Origin: an uncultured bacterium
Lineage (GTDB): Bacteria; Bacillota; Clostridia; Lachnospirales; Lachnospiraceae
NCBI GenBank assembly: GCA_937893485.1
Contig: CALBJL010000088.1
Coordinates: forward strand, 1-11,187
Direction of reading: 5' to 3'
Length of the DNA: 11,187 nucleotides
In this document: one piece after another, positions 1 through 6,619 of the stretch
Position numbering within the stretch: position 1 is the stretch's first letter
Layout of the letters: every line of letters begins with the position of its first letter
Translations under genes and position numbers: made by a program
The notes under the pieces: model-generated
The model's input: only the letters and a program-made list of their open reading frames with translations
The model's database searches: none
What the model was told of the DNA's origin: nothing

Positions 1-2
1 GG

Positions 3-83
3 AGGCTCATCGGAATGGTTCGTGCAATGAAAGCAAAACAGATATGCTTGCGGGAACTGCGACCTAATAGAAAATGTTCATAA
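3..83 (+). other. Possible 3' tail of an upstream gene
   Basis: The first bases before the isomerase gene contain an open frame running from the window edge to a TAA at 81-83; it would encode about 26 residues including ICLRELRPN. A second frame is also open to a TAA at 65-67. Neither has a recognisable family signature, so I cannot say which, if either, is real. If the tail is genuine, the isomerase gene starts 28 bases after it and could be the later gene of an operon. I saw no convincing promoter between the window edge and the isomerase start. Confidence 0.2.
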
Positions 84-97
84 TTTTAACCACAAAG

Positions 98-107
98 AAG
101 GAGAAGG
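98..107 (+). promoter_or_regulatory. Ribosome binding site of the isomerase gene
   Basis: A purine-rich AAGGAGAAGG stretch lies a few bases before the ATG at 112 and fixes this start. The next in-frame Met lies much further inside the conserved barrel. Confidence 0.7.
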
Positions 108-111
108 ACAT

Positions 112-1365
112 ATGAGTACGGATCAGAACGCGAATGAAAAATACACCATCGACACAGCGGAGAACCACCAGTTTTTAGCCGACAACGCGCAGGCGCTGCT
201 GGCGTTCGGACACCGTTTTCCGTCGCCGGGCGGTTCGTCCTATTATTTGGGGGATGACGGCACACCGTGGAAGGAGCGCAACCGGGAGACATGGATCACG
301 AGCCGTATGGCACATGTGTACAGCATCGGAACCATGCTGGGATATGCCGGCAGCGGTGAACTCGCGGATGCTGCGATCAAAGGTCTGCGGGGCGAATTAA
401 AGGATAAGGAGCATGGCGGCTGGTATGCCGGGCTGACCAGCGAGGGGGCGGTTGTTCCCGGAAAGCAGTGTTACGCACATGCTTTTGTCATACTGGCAGC
501 CACAAGTGCGCTGCTCGCCGGACGCGACGGCGCGAAAGAACTGCTGGACGATGCACTGGCGCTATACGATACAAAATTCTGGAACGAAGCCGAGGGCTTG
601 TCGTGTGATACGTGGAATACATCGTTTACCGAGCTGGACGACTACCGCGGACTCAATGCCAATATGCACACGGTAGAGGCATTTCTCGCCGTGGCGGATG
701 CGATCGGCGATGAGACTTACCGCAGGCGTGCGGGCAGGATCATTGACCGCGTGATCGGCTGGGCGCAGGCAAATCATGACCGCATACCGGAGCATTTTTC
801 ATCAGCATGGGAGCCGGATCTGGAGAAAAACCGTCAGACACCGGACGATCCGTTCAAGCCTTACGGGGCTACACCCGGACACGGGATCGAGTGGGCGCGG
901 CTGATCACGCAGTGGGCGGTCTCAACATATGGCGCAGACAGCGCGGATGCAGCGCCTTATATCCGCATGGCAGAGCGGCTGTACAACCGTGCCGTGGCAG
1001 ATGCGTGGAACGTGGATGGTGCGCGTGGAATCGTGTATACGATAGACTGGAACGGCAGTCCGGTCGTGCATGACAGAATGCACTGGACACTGGCAGAGGC
1101 GATCAACACATCGGCAGTGCTGTACCGCGTGACAGAAAATGAAAAATATGCGAAAGATTATAGCGAATACATGCGCTATCTGGATGAGGTTGTGCTCGAT
1201 CACACCTGCGGCTCATGGTTTCACCAGCTCAATGAAAAAAATGAATGTAAGCAGACCGTATGGCCCGGAAAATCCGATATTTACCATGCCCTGCAGGCGA
1301 TGCTTATTCCGTACAGCCTGGTCGATGTGTCAATCGCAAAAGCACAAAAACTGAACATGGACTAG
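112..1365 (+). CDS. AGE-superfamily sugar isomerase, YihS-like
   Basis: A 417-residue cytosolic protein of the N-acylglucosamine 2-epimerase (AGE) superfamily, expected to fold as an (alpha/alpha)6 barrel and to interconvert aldoses and ketoses. Segments around residues 61-68 (WITSRMAH), 182-190 (NANMHTVEA), 255-263 (PGHGIEWAR) and 384-395 (WPGKSDIYHALQ) fit the aldose-ketose isomerase branch represented by E. coli YihS. H257, E260 and H392 sit at the spacing of the catalytic His248/Glu251/His383 set of YihS; R65 and H186 fall where its Arg55 and His176 are expected. Length is close to the 413 residues of YihS. The start is supported by AAGGAGAAGG just upstream. Substrate is uncertain: mannose/fructose isomerisation is the cautious guess, and sulfoquinovose is possible, but no sulfo-sugar genes are visible. 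Its TAG stop overlaps the stop of the convergent regulator gene. Confidence 0.85.
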   Translation: MSTDQNANEKYTIDTAENHQFLADNAQALLAFGHRFPSPGGSSYYLGDDGTPWKERNRETWITSRMAHVYSIGTMLGYAGSGELADAAIKGLRGELKDKEHGGWYAGLTSEGAVVPGKQCYAHAFVILAATSALLAGRDGAKELLDDALALYDTKFWNEAEGLSCDTWNTSFTELDDYRGLNANMHTVEAFLAVADAIGDETYRRRAGRIIDRVIGWAQANHDRIPEHFSSAWEPDLEKNRQTPDDPFKPYGATPGHGIEWARLITQWAVSTYGADSADAAPYIRMAERLYNRAVADAWNVDGARGIVYTIDWNGSPVVHDRMHWTLAEAINTSAVLYRVTENEKYAKDYSEYMRYLDEVVLDHTCGSWFHQLNEKNECKQTVWPGKSDIYHALQAMLIPYSLVDVSIAKAQKLNMD

Positions 1366-2081
1366 AGTGTATCGGAGTCGAACATATAGTTGAAGTAGGC
1401 TTCCTTGAATGCCATGTAGCTGTTTCGGGAGATCGGCAGCTCGACCTGATTGTCGGTCATAATCGTGTCCTTTGAAAACTGCTCGATCCGTTTCATGTTG
1501 ACGATATAGCTGCGGTGGCATCGGAAAAAGCCCCTTTCCCCGGTAAAGACTTCCTCACATCTGGTAAACTGCTTACGGATCTGTAAGGTCGTGCCATTGG
1601 ACAGATGAACCAGTACCTGTTTGTTCTGCGCCTCCAGATAGTCTACATCCGCGATATTGATTTTACAAAAACCCAGCGGGGTCTGTGCCATAAAGACCTC
1701 CCCGGTTTTTTGTATTTTCTGTATAAAATCATCCAGCACGGCAAACAGATGCTCCTTTGAAACCGGTTTAATCAGGTAGTTGAGCGCTTTCACCTCATAG
1801 GAATCGACTGCAAATTCCCTTGAGGAGGTCAGAAAAATGATTGGAAGTGTTTCGTTTGCGGTGCGCAGCTCCCTTGCGGTATCAATGCCGTTGAACAGTG
1901 GCATGACCACATCTAAAAAGACCAGATCCGGACAGCCTGACTGCAGGGCAGTCAGCAGGTCGTCACCATTTGTAAAGCGTTGGATCTCCAGCGGAATGCT
2001 GCGCAGCGACGCCCAGTTTTCCAGCATCATGCACGCACGATCCAGACTGATCATTTCATCATCACAGATTGCTATTTTCAT
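1362..2081 (-). CDS. LytTR-family response regulator (AgrA/VirR-like)
   Basis: A 239-residue response regulator. Residues 1-120 form a receiver domain: acidic pair D8/D9 in ICDDE, phosphoacceptor D57 in VFLDVVMP, T85 in IFLTS and K105 in LIKP. Residues about 135-235 form a LytTR DNA-binding domain, with ADVDYLEAQNK, FFRCHRSYIVN (185-195) and LPISRNS (215-221). Such proteins bind DNA as dimers, usually at paired direct repeats, and activate exported or surface functions. An upstream in-frame TTG at 2099 would add six residues but lies next to and within the GGGAGG ribosome binding site (2092-2097), so ATG at 2081 is preferred. It follows the kinase gene by 36 bases, and kinase plus regulator form one operon. 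The stop codon overlaps that of the convergent isomerase gene. The target genes cannot be read from this window. Confidence 0.93.
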   Translation of the reverse strand: MKIAICDDEMISLDRACMMLENWASLRSIPLEIQRFTNGDDLLTALQSGCPDLVFLDVVMPLFNGIDTARELRTANETLPIIFLTSSREFAVDSYEVKALNYLIKPVSKEHLFAVLDDFIQKIQKTGEVFMAQTPLGFCKINIADVDYLEAQNKQVLVHLSNGTTLQIRKQFTRCEEVFTGERGFFRCHRSYIVNMKRIEQFSKDTIMTDNQVELPISRNSYMAFKEAYFNYMFDSDTL

Positions 2082-2091
2082 ATATGTAAAA

Positions 2092-2097
2092 CCTCCC
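2092..2097 (-). promoter_or_regulatory. Ribosome binding site deciding the regulator start
   Basis: On the minus strand GGGAGG lies 10 bases before the ATG at 2081. It covers the codons right after an alternative TTG start at 2099, which makes that longer start unlikely. Confidence 0.7.
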
Positions 2098-2117
2098 AAA
2101 ACTGTCTGTCAGCCGGT

Positions 2118-3386
2118 TCAGATAATGATCCGCACCATAAATGTGCCGTTTGAGGCAGAAAACTGACATTGTCCGTTTAACTGCTCTACATAGTATACAA
2201 TACTTTTTACACCAATGCCATGCCCTTGTCTGGAGGTGGCGGGAATTCCGTCTACGAAAACGGGTGCTTTGACAACCGGATTTTCCAGACGCAGCAGCAG
2301 GTGGCCGCCTTTGCTGGAGATGGACAGCGCCGCCCATTTGCGCGGTGTATCCAGAGCGCTCAGCGCGTGCATCGCATTTTCAAGCGCATTGGATAAAATT
2401 GCGCAGAAAGCGATCTCCGGACAGGGCAGCGTCTCGGCAACTGCAATATCGCAGCAGAGCGAAATACCTTTTTTGTGGCAGCGTGCCTCGTAGATGGATA
2501 GGACGGAATTGATCATTTCGTTTTTTGAGTACACTGTCACAACTGTTTTGTCATAGGCCTCATCAATGTCCTGAATATAGAGGAGCGCCTTGTCGACATT
2601 GCCGTTCTGCAAAAAAGACCGCAGAATACCCAGATGGTGGCGCATGTCGTGCCGGAGAATGGACAGCGTCTGCCTGCTCGCATTCATTTGTTCAATCTCT
2701 TTTTGCAGCGATGTCAGCTGCATTTCCATAAGGTTGTTGTATTGGCGGATCTCCTGCTGCTGTTCATATTCCTGAAAATAGACAAACAGGAAAACCAGAT
2801 AGGCGATACAGAATGCAAAGCCCATAAATTCCACGATCGCCTTGTTTCCGGAGTACAGCAGGGAAGAAAATTTCGTCACGGAATAGTCAAAAATATAGTA
2901 TACAAACGGAAGGAATCCGATGATACACAGCTCCCGTTTTTCTTTGGCAAATACGGCGGCTGTCGTCCGGCAGACATATTTGCAGAGAAGGAAAAAGGTG
3001 AGCAGTGTGGTCAGGATACGCGCGGCGAAATACCACGCCGGATTGTTTGTCAGATCCAGCACAAACAGACCGATCCAGTTGCTGATCTGACAGCACAGAT
3101 AGGCAGAAAATACCGATACAAACGAAGAAATGACCGGATAACGGTAATATAGAATCAAAAACAGCGCCAAAGGCAGGTGGACGAGGAGCGGATAGAGCCG
3201 ATTGGATGTGAACCCGCCCAGAGCAAAAAAACAGATCATGTAGCAGGCTCCGTCACAGATGGAAAATAATAACAGGGTGCATGTATTTTTGACATTCTGC
3301 CTGACTCCGAGAAAAAACGCGGACATATAAATGCCAAACAGCAGTGTCGTCAGATTGTGTATGCCTGTCAGAATTTGTATCAGCAT
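2118..3386 (-). CDS. Membrane GHKL sensor histidine kinase (AgrC-like)
   Basis: A 422-residue membrane histidine kinase. Residues 1 to about 205 are strongly hydrophobic and fit six or seven transmembrane helices with no large extracellular domain, like AgrC-type peptide receptors. A polar helical stretch rich in Gln and Glu (about 205-240) leads to the phosphoacceptor region LRHDMRHHLGIL (244-255), with H246 the likely phosphorylated residue. The ATPase domain has an N box LSNALENAMHA (331-341; N333 and N337) and a glycine loop GHGIGVKS (388-395), ending in NGTFMVRI. The start has AAGGAG nine bases upstream. It is expected to phosphorylate D57 of the regulator encoded 36 bases downstream. 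No agrB or agrD-like gene is visible, so the signal is unknown. Confidence 0.92.
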   Translation of the reverse strand: MLIQILTGIHNLTTLLFGIYMSAFFLGVRQNVKNTCTLLLFSICDGACYMICFFALGGFTSNRLYPLLVHLPLALFLILYYRYPVISSFVSVFSAYLCCQISNWIGLFVLDLTNNPAWYFAARILTTLLTFFLLCKYVCRTTAAVFAKEKRELCIIGFLPFVYYIFDYSVTKFSSLLYSGNKAIVEFMGFAFCIAYLVFLFVYFQEYEQQQEIRQYNNLMEMQLTSLQKEIEQMNASRQTLSILRHDMRHHLGILRSFLQNGNVDKALLYIQDIDEAYDKTVVTVYSKNEMINSVLSIYEARCHKKGISLCCDIAVAETLPCPEIAFCAILSNALENAMHALSALDTPRKWAALSISSKGGHLLLRLENPVVKAPVFVDGIPATSRQGHGIGVKSIVYYVEQLNGQCQFSASNGTFMVRIII

Positions 3387-3427
3387 AAATAAAAGCTCCT
3401 TCCCTACGCGTAACCAGTCTATGATAG

Positions 3428-3456
3428 ATTATAAACCGGTGGTCCGGGAATGGCAA
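3428..3456 (-). promoter_or_regulatory. Promoter of the kinase/regulator operon
   Basis: On the minus strand TTGCCA (3451-3456) is followed after exactly 17 bases by a consensus TATAAT (3428-3433). This is a near-consensus vegetative sigma-A promoter. Transcription would begin near 3421, giving a leader of about 35 bases that contains the AAGGAG of the kinase gene. Confidence 0.75.
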
Positions 3457-3482
3457 CTGCCTTTGGACGCTATTTGCGCCAG

Positions 3483-3511
3483 TTGATTGCGTGATAAAAT
3501 CACGGTATCAA
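3483..3511. promoter_or_regulatory. 29-bp imperfect dyad, candidate operator
   Basis: The arms TTGATTGCGTGAT and ATCACGGTATCAA are inverted repeats of 13 bases with two mismatched positions, around a 3-base AAA centre. The inner 6-base arms CGTGAT/ATCACG and the outer TTGAT/ATCAA are perfect. It lies 26 bases upstream of the -35 box of the kinase operon and just after the stop of the small helical gene. It could bind a dimeric regulator of that promoter. A terminator role is less likely because no T-run follows on either strand. Confidence 0.5.
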
Positions 3512-3520
3512 ACGCTGCAT

Positions 3521-3955
3521 TTACAGATAGACTCCAAGCGCCTGCCTGAGATCTTCCTCCAGGCGGATGAGCTCCTTTGCCATCTTTTTTACATTTTCTC
3601 CGGCATCTTTGTAGTCGTTCATGTGTTTATAGATCGTCTTGATCCCCATGTTGCAGCCGTCGGTGATCAGGTCGGCAACCGTGCGGTCGCTCTCGTCCAT
3701 CATGAGCTTGGTATTGGTCTTTAACCACGACATGCTTTTTGCGATCATGCCGGGGTCTTTCGGCGGATCGTCGTAGTTTTGCAGCAGGGCGTGTGTCTCG
3801 TCGCCCAGCTGCTCGTGATCTGCTTTGGATTTGGACAGGATATCGGCGAGTTTTTTGTCCCTGACCTTTTCCAGAATCTCGTCGATCGAGTCGACTGCCA
3901 TCTGTGTGCCGGAGTTTACCTCCTGCAAGAGTTTGATTGTCTGTTCTGTTGACAT
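3521..3955 (-). CDS. Small all-helical protein of unknown function
   Basis: A 144-residue soluble protein that I do not recognise with certainty. The sequence reads as amphipathic helices separated by short turns (about 2-30, 33-60, 68-90 and 91-140, with a DDPPKDPG break at 62-69), fitting a four-helix bundle of ferritin-like type. H47, E48, E53 and H55 cluster in the second helix, but a full diiron pair of ExxH motifs is not obvious, so metal binding is speculation. No signal peptide or membrane segment is seen. An AGGAGG (3963-3968 on the minus strand) seven bases before the ATG makes the start secure. It is divergent from the DUF1846 gene and upstream of the kinase operon in the same direction, but that operon has its own promoter. 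A regulatory or storage role cannot be inferred. Confidence 0.8.
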   Translation of the reverse strand: MSTEQTIKLLQEVNSGTQMAVDSIDEILEKVRDKKLADILSKSKADHEQLGDETHALLQNYDDPPKDPGMIAKSMSWLKTNTKLMMDESDRTVADLITDGCNMGIKTIYKHMNDYKDAGENVKKMAKELIRLEEDLRQALGVYL

Positions 3956-3962
3956 GTGAAAA

Positions 3963-3968
3963 CCTCCT
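3963..3968 (-). promoter_or_regulatory. Strong ribosome binding site of the small helical gene
   Basis: A perfect AGGAGG on the minus strand lies seven bases before the ATG at 3955. It suggests efficient translation. I could not pick out a convincing promoter for this gene in the divergent spacer. Confidence 0.75.
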
Positions 3969-4036
3969 GATGATAAATGAAATAGTTACTAATGGAGTAT
4001 TTCCATACAAAACAAAAATATGTAATTTTTCAGTTA

Positions 4037-4064
4037 TTGCTTTCTTTGAGTGCTTTGGTATAAT
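4037..4064 (+). promoter_or_regulatory. Extended -10 promoter of the DUF1846 gene
   Basis: TATAAT at 4059-4064 is preceded directly by TGG (4056-4058), giving the TGnTATAAT extended -10 form. A weak -35 element TTGCTT at 4037-4042 lies 16 bases upstream. The leader to the ATG at 4130 would be about 60 bases. The extended -10 probably compensates for the poor -35. Confidence 0.7.
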
Positions 4065-4129
4065 AGAGAGTGGTAATAACACAGCAGAGAAAATAGAAAA
4101 CTACGAAAAAGGGGAAAAGGTGTACACAG

Positions 4130-5614
4130 ATGAAAATGGGATTTGATAATGACAAATATTTAAAGATGCAATCCGAGCACATTTTGGAGCGGATCAGACA
4201 GTTTGACAATAAACTGTATCTGGAATTCGGAGGAAAGCTGTTTGACGACTACCATGCCTCCAGAGTGCTGCCGGGATTTCAGCCGGATTCAAAGCTGCAC
4301 ATGCTGTTAGAGTTAAAGGATCAGGCGGAGATCGTTGTCGTTATCAGCGCGGAGGATATCGAGGGAAATAAGATCCGCGGGGACTTTGGCATTACCTATG
4401 ATATGGATGTACTCAGACTGATTGATGCCTTCCGTGGGGTCGGCATGTATGTGGGCAGTGTCTGCATCACAAAATATGCGGGGCAGCCTGCCGCTGACCA
4501 GTTCGGCGAGCGTCTGCATGATCTGGGTATCCGCACCTATCACCATTATAAAATCCCGGGCTATCCGAGCGACATCCCGATGATCGTCAGCGACGAGGGA
4601 TACGGAAAAAATGACTATATAGAGACAGCCAGACCGTTAGTTGTCATCACGGCACCGGGACCCGGAAGCGGAAAGATGGCGACCTGCCTGTCACAGCTCT
4701 ATCACGAGCACAAGCGTGGGATCAAGGCAGGGTACGCAAAATTTGAGACATTCCCGATCTGGAATTTACCGCTCAAGCACCCGATCAACATCGCTTATGA
4801 GGCGGCAACGGCAGACTTAAATGATGTGAATATGATCGATCCGTTTCATCTGGAGGCATACGGGGAGACGACGGTCAACTACAACCGTGATGTGGAGATC
4901 TTTCCGGTATTACATGCGATTTTTGAGCAGATTCAGGGCGAGAGCCCATACAAGTCACCAACCGATATGGGTGTGAATATGATCGGCAACTGTATCACAG
5001 ATGATGAGGTGTGCAGGGAGGCATCCTACCGCGAGATCATCCGCAGATATTATCACGGTCTGTGTGACTGCAAGCGGGGAACCGGAAAAAAAGAGACTCT
5101 GTACAAGCTGGAGCTTCTGATGAAGCAGGCGGGACTGACTGTAGACGACTGTGCGGTAGCAGCGGCGGCATTGAAGCTGGAAAAGGAGACCGGACATCCG
5201 GCAGCAGCGATCGAGCTGGAGGATGGCACGATCGTTACCGGCAAGACGACCGATCTGCTCGGCGCATCGGCAGCCGTACTGTTAAATACTTTAAAGGTGC
5301 TGGGTGGCATCGATCATGAGATCCATCTCGTATCCCCGAAAGCGATCGAGCCGATCCAGACACTCAAGACGGACTATTTAGGCAGCCGCAATCCCCGTCT
5401 GCATACGGATGAGATACTGATTGCGTTATCGACATCTGCGGCATCCGATCCGAATGCCAAGCTCGCCTTGTCACAGCTCAAAAAGCTGCAGGGGCTGAAT
5501 GCGCATTCATCGGTTCTGCTGTCACCGGTTGACGAAAAGACGTTCAAGCGTCTTGGCATGTATCTGACCTGTGAGGCAAAGTACGAGTCGGAGAATAAGA
5601 TCTATCACAGATAG
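4130..5614 (+). CDS. DUF1846 family protein with P-loop-like motif
   Basis: A 494-residue cytosolic protein of the DUF1846 family, close to the usual family length. Recognisable stretches are the N-terminus FDNDKYLKMQSEHILERI (5-22), a hydrophobic strand EIVVVISAEDIEGNKIRGDFG (67-87) and a glycine-rich VVITAPGPGSGKMATCLSQL (171-190). The APGPGSGKM part looks like a Walker A nucleotide-binding loop (K182) after a beta strand. YKSPTDMGVNMIG (274-286) is another conserved-looking patch. The reaction is not established in anything I can cite, so only nucleotide or phosphate binding is suggested. Start at 4130 is preferred; ATG at 4136 is a close alternative, since both follow the AAGGGGAAAAGG leader. 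It has its own promoter. No T-run terminator follows, so readthrough into the XRE gene 54 bases on is possible. Confidence 0.9.
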   Translation: MKMGFDNDKYLKMQSEHILERIRQFDNKLYLEFGGKLFDDYHASRVLPGFQPDSKLHMLLELKDQAEIVVVISAEDIEGNKIRGDFGITYDMDVLRLIDAFRGVGMYVGSVCITKYAGQPAADQFGERLHDLGIRTYHHYKIPGYPSDIPMIVSDEGYGKNDYIETARPLVVITAPGPGSGKMATCLSQLYHEHKRGIKAGYAKFETFPIWNLPLKHPINIAYEAATADLNDVNMIDPFHLEAYGETTVNYNRDVEIFPVLHAIFEQIQGESPYKSPTDMGVNMIGNCITDDEVCREASYREIIRRYYHGLCDCKRGTGKKETLYKLELLMKQAGLTVDDCAVAAAALKLEKETGHPAAAIELEDGTIVTGKTTDLLGASAAVLLNTLKVLGGIDHEIHLVSPKAIEPIQTLKTDYLGSRNPRLHTDEILIALSTSAASDPNAKLALSQLKKLQGLNAHSSVLLSPVDEKTFKRLGMYLTCEAKYESENKIYHR

Positions 5615-5655
5615 CAGCGGGTGTGATGATCCGATAGCGGCCGGCAGCCACAAAT

Positions 5656-5661
5656 GGGAGG
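5656..5661 (+). promoter_or_regulatory. Ribosome binding site deciding the XRE start
   Basis: GGGAGG lies seven bases before the ATG at 5669 and partly overlaps an alternative ATG at 5654, which argues for the shorter protein. Confidence 0.65.
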
Positions 5662-5668
5662 AAAAAGC

Positions 5669-6013
5669 ATGGCGAAAAAGAGGGCAGCAAGGCGTATCCG
5701 CAAATTGCGTGAAGCGTGTGGAATGACACAGGCAGAGCTGGCACAGCGCGTACATGTCAGTCGTTCCAGCGTGCAGTCATGGGAATGCGGACAGACGTAT
5801 CCTTCCATCGATAGCTGTATTGCTTTGGCAAGGCTTTTTCACGTGTCCACCGATTATCTGATCGCAGGGAGCAGGCATAAAGTCGTGAGTCTTGCATCCT
5901 GCAGTGACCGGGAGAGGCAGCTGGTTGTCGAGATGCTGACAATGTTTGAGGAGCATGTGCAGACACGCGATGAAGCGCGTCTGACAGGGAGGGTTTGCAT
6001 ACATGATCTATGA
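5669..6013 (+). CDS. XRE-family transcriptional regulator
   Basis: A 114-residue DNA-binding protein. Residues about 7-66 form an HTH_3 (Cro/C1-type) domain: IRKLREACGMTQAELAQRVHV, then recognition helix SRSSVQSWECGQTYPS (31-46) and ALARLFHVSTDYLI (52-65). The remaining ~45 residues are a short charged helical tail (80-105), possibly for dimerisation; no ligand-binding domain is present. An in-frame ATG at 5654 would add five residues, but the GGGAGG ribosome binding site lies directly after it, so ATG at 5669 is chosen. Its last 11 bases overlap the phosphoglycosyl transferase gene, implying co-transcription and perhaps translational coupling. The likely role is local control of the sugar gene set or of its own promoter, inferred from position only. 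Confidence 0.88.
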   Translation: MAKKRAARRIRKLREACGMTQAELAQRVHVSRSSVQSWECGQTYPSIDSCIALARLFHVSTDYLIAGSRHKVVSLASCSDRERQLVVEMLTMFEEHVQTRDEARLTGRVCIHDL

Positions 6014-6617
6014 CCGCGTGATAAAAAGAATCATTGACCTGCTTTTGTCGGGGCTCGCGCTGCTCGTGCTGTCCCCAGTATATCTGGTGCTGGCGGTGCT
6101 GGTCAGACGCAGGCTGGGCAGTCCGGTGATCTTTTCACAGCAGCGTCCGGGAAGGAACGGGAGAATTTTTGAAATGTATAAATTTCGCAGTATGACGGAT
6201 GCGCGGAATGCGGACGGGGAATTGCTCCCGGATGAATACCGGCTGACGGAGTTCGGCAAAAAGCTGCGGGCGACGAGTCTGGATGAGCTGCCGGAGCTGT
6301 GGAATATTTTTAAAGGTGATATGAGCATCGTCGGTCCGAGACCACTGCTCGTGAGATATCTGCCGCGTTACAATGAACGCCAGAAACACCGGCACGATGT
6401 GCGTCCGGGGCTGACCGGATGGGCACAGGTCAACGGCAGAAATGCGATCTCGTGGGAACAGAAATTTGCGTATGATGTAGAATATGTAGAAAAAGAATCG
6501 TTCCTGCTGGATCTGAAAATTATACTGATGACCGTCGGAAAGGTACTGCACCGTTCCGGCATCAATCAGGACGGAAATGCCACGATGGAAGAATTTATGG
6601 GAACAAAGGAGGAATAA
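6003..6617 (+). CDS. Monotopic phosphoglycosyl transferase (PglC-like)
   Basis: A 204-residue membrane enzyme of the bacterial sugar transferase family (PF02397), minimal PglC type. It should transfer a sugar-1-phosphate from a UDP-sugar to undecaprenyl phosphate on the inner face of the membrane, the first committed step of a glycan. Residues 10-34 form the re-entrant membrane helix with its helix-breaking Ser-Pro (24-25). KFRSMTDARNADGE (60-73) and the catalytic Asp-Glu dyad D94-E95 in TSLDELPELWNI are intact, followed by DMSIVGPRPLL (106-116) and RPGLTGWAQVNGR (134-146). Length matches PglC (about 200 residues), and there is no WcaJ/WbaP-type N-terminal four-helix extension. GGGAGG lies nine bases upstream of the ATG, inside the XRE gene. 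The next gene starts two bases after its stop. The sugar donor is inferred from the two following genes to be a 4-amino-4,6-dideoxy-HexNAc. Confidence 0.93.
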   Translation: MIYDRVIKRIIDLLLSGLALLVLSPVYLVLAVLVRRRLGSPVIFSQQRPGRNGRIFEMYKFRSMTDARNADGELLPDEYRLTEFGKKLRATSLDELPELWNIFKGDMSIVGPRPLLVRYLPRYNERQKHRHDVRPGLTGWAQVNGRNAISWEQKFAYDVEYVEKESFLLDLKIILMTVGKVLHRSGINQDGNATMEEFMGTKEE

Positions 6618-6619
6618 AA

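Noticed and set aside
2634..3152. Plus-strand open frame of 172 codons opposite the kinase
   Set aside because: It lies wholly over the kinase coding sequence and has no recognisable family.
4025..4039. Possible CodY box in AATTTTTCAGTTATT
   Set aside because: Only about 9 of 15 positions fit the AATTTTCWGAAAATT consensus, which is too weak in an A+T-rich spacer.
3937..4146. Plus-strand open frame of 69 codons in the divergent spacer
   Set aside because: It spans the predicted promoter of the DUF1846 gene and overlaps both neighbours; no ribosome binding site seen.
5602..5614. Short hairpin CTATC-ACA-GATAG at the DUF1846 stop as a terminator
   Set aside because: The stem is only five pairs, A+T-rich, and no T-run follows.
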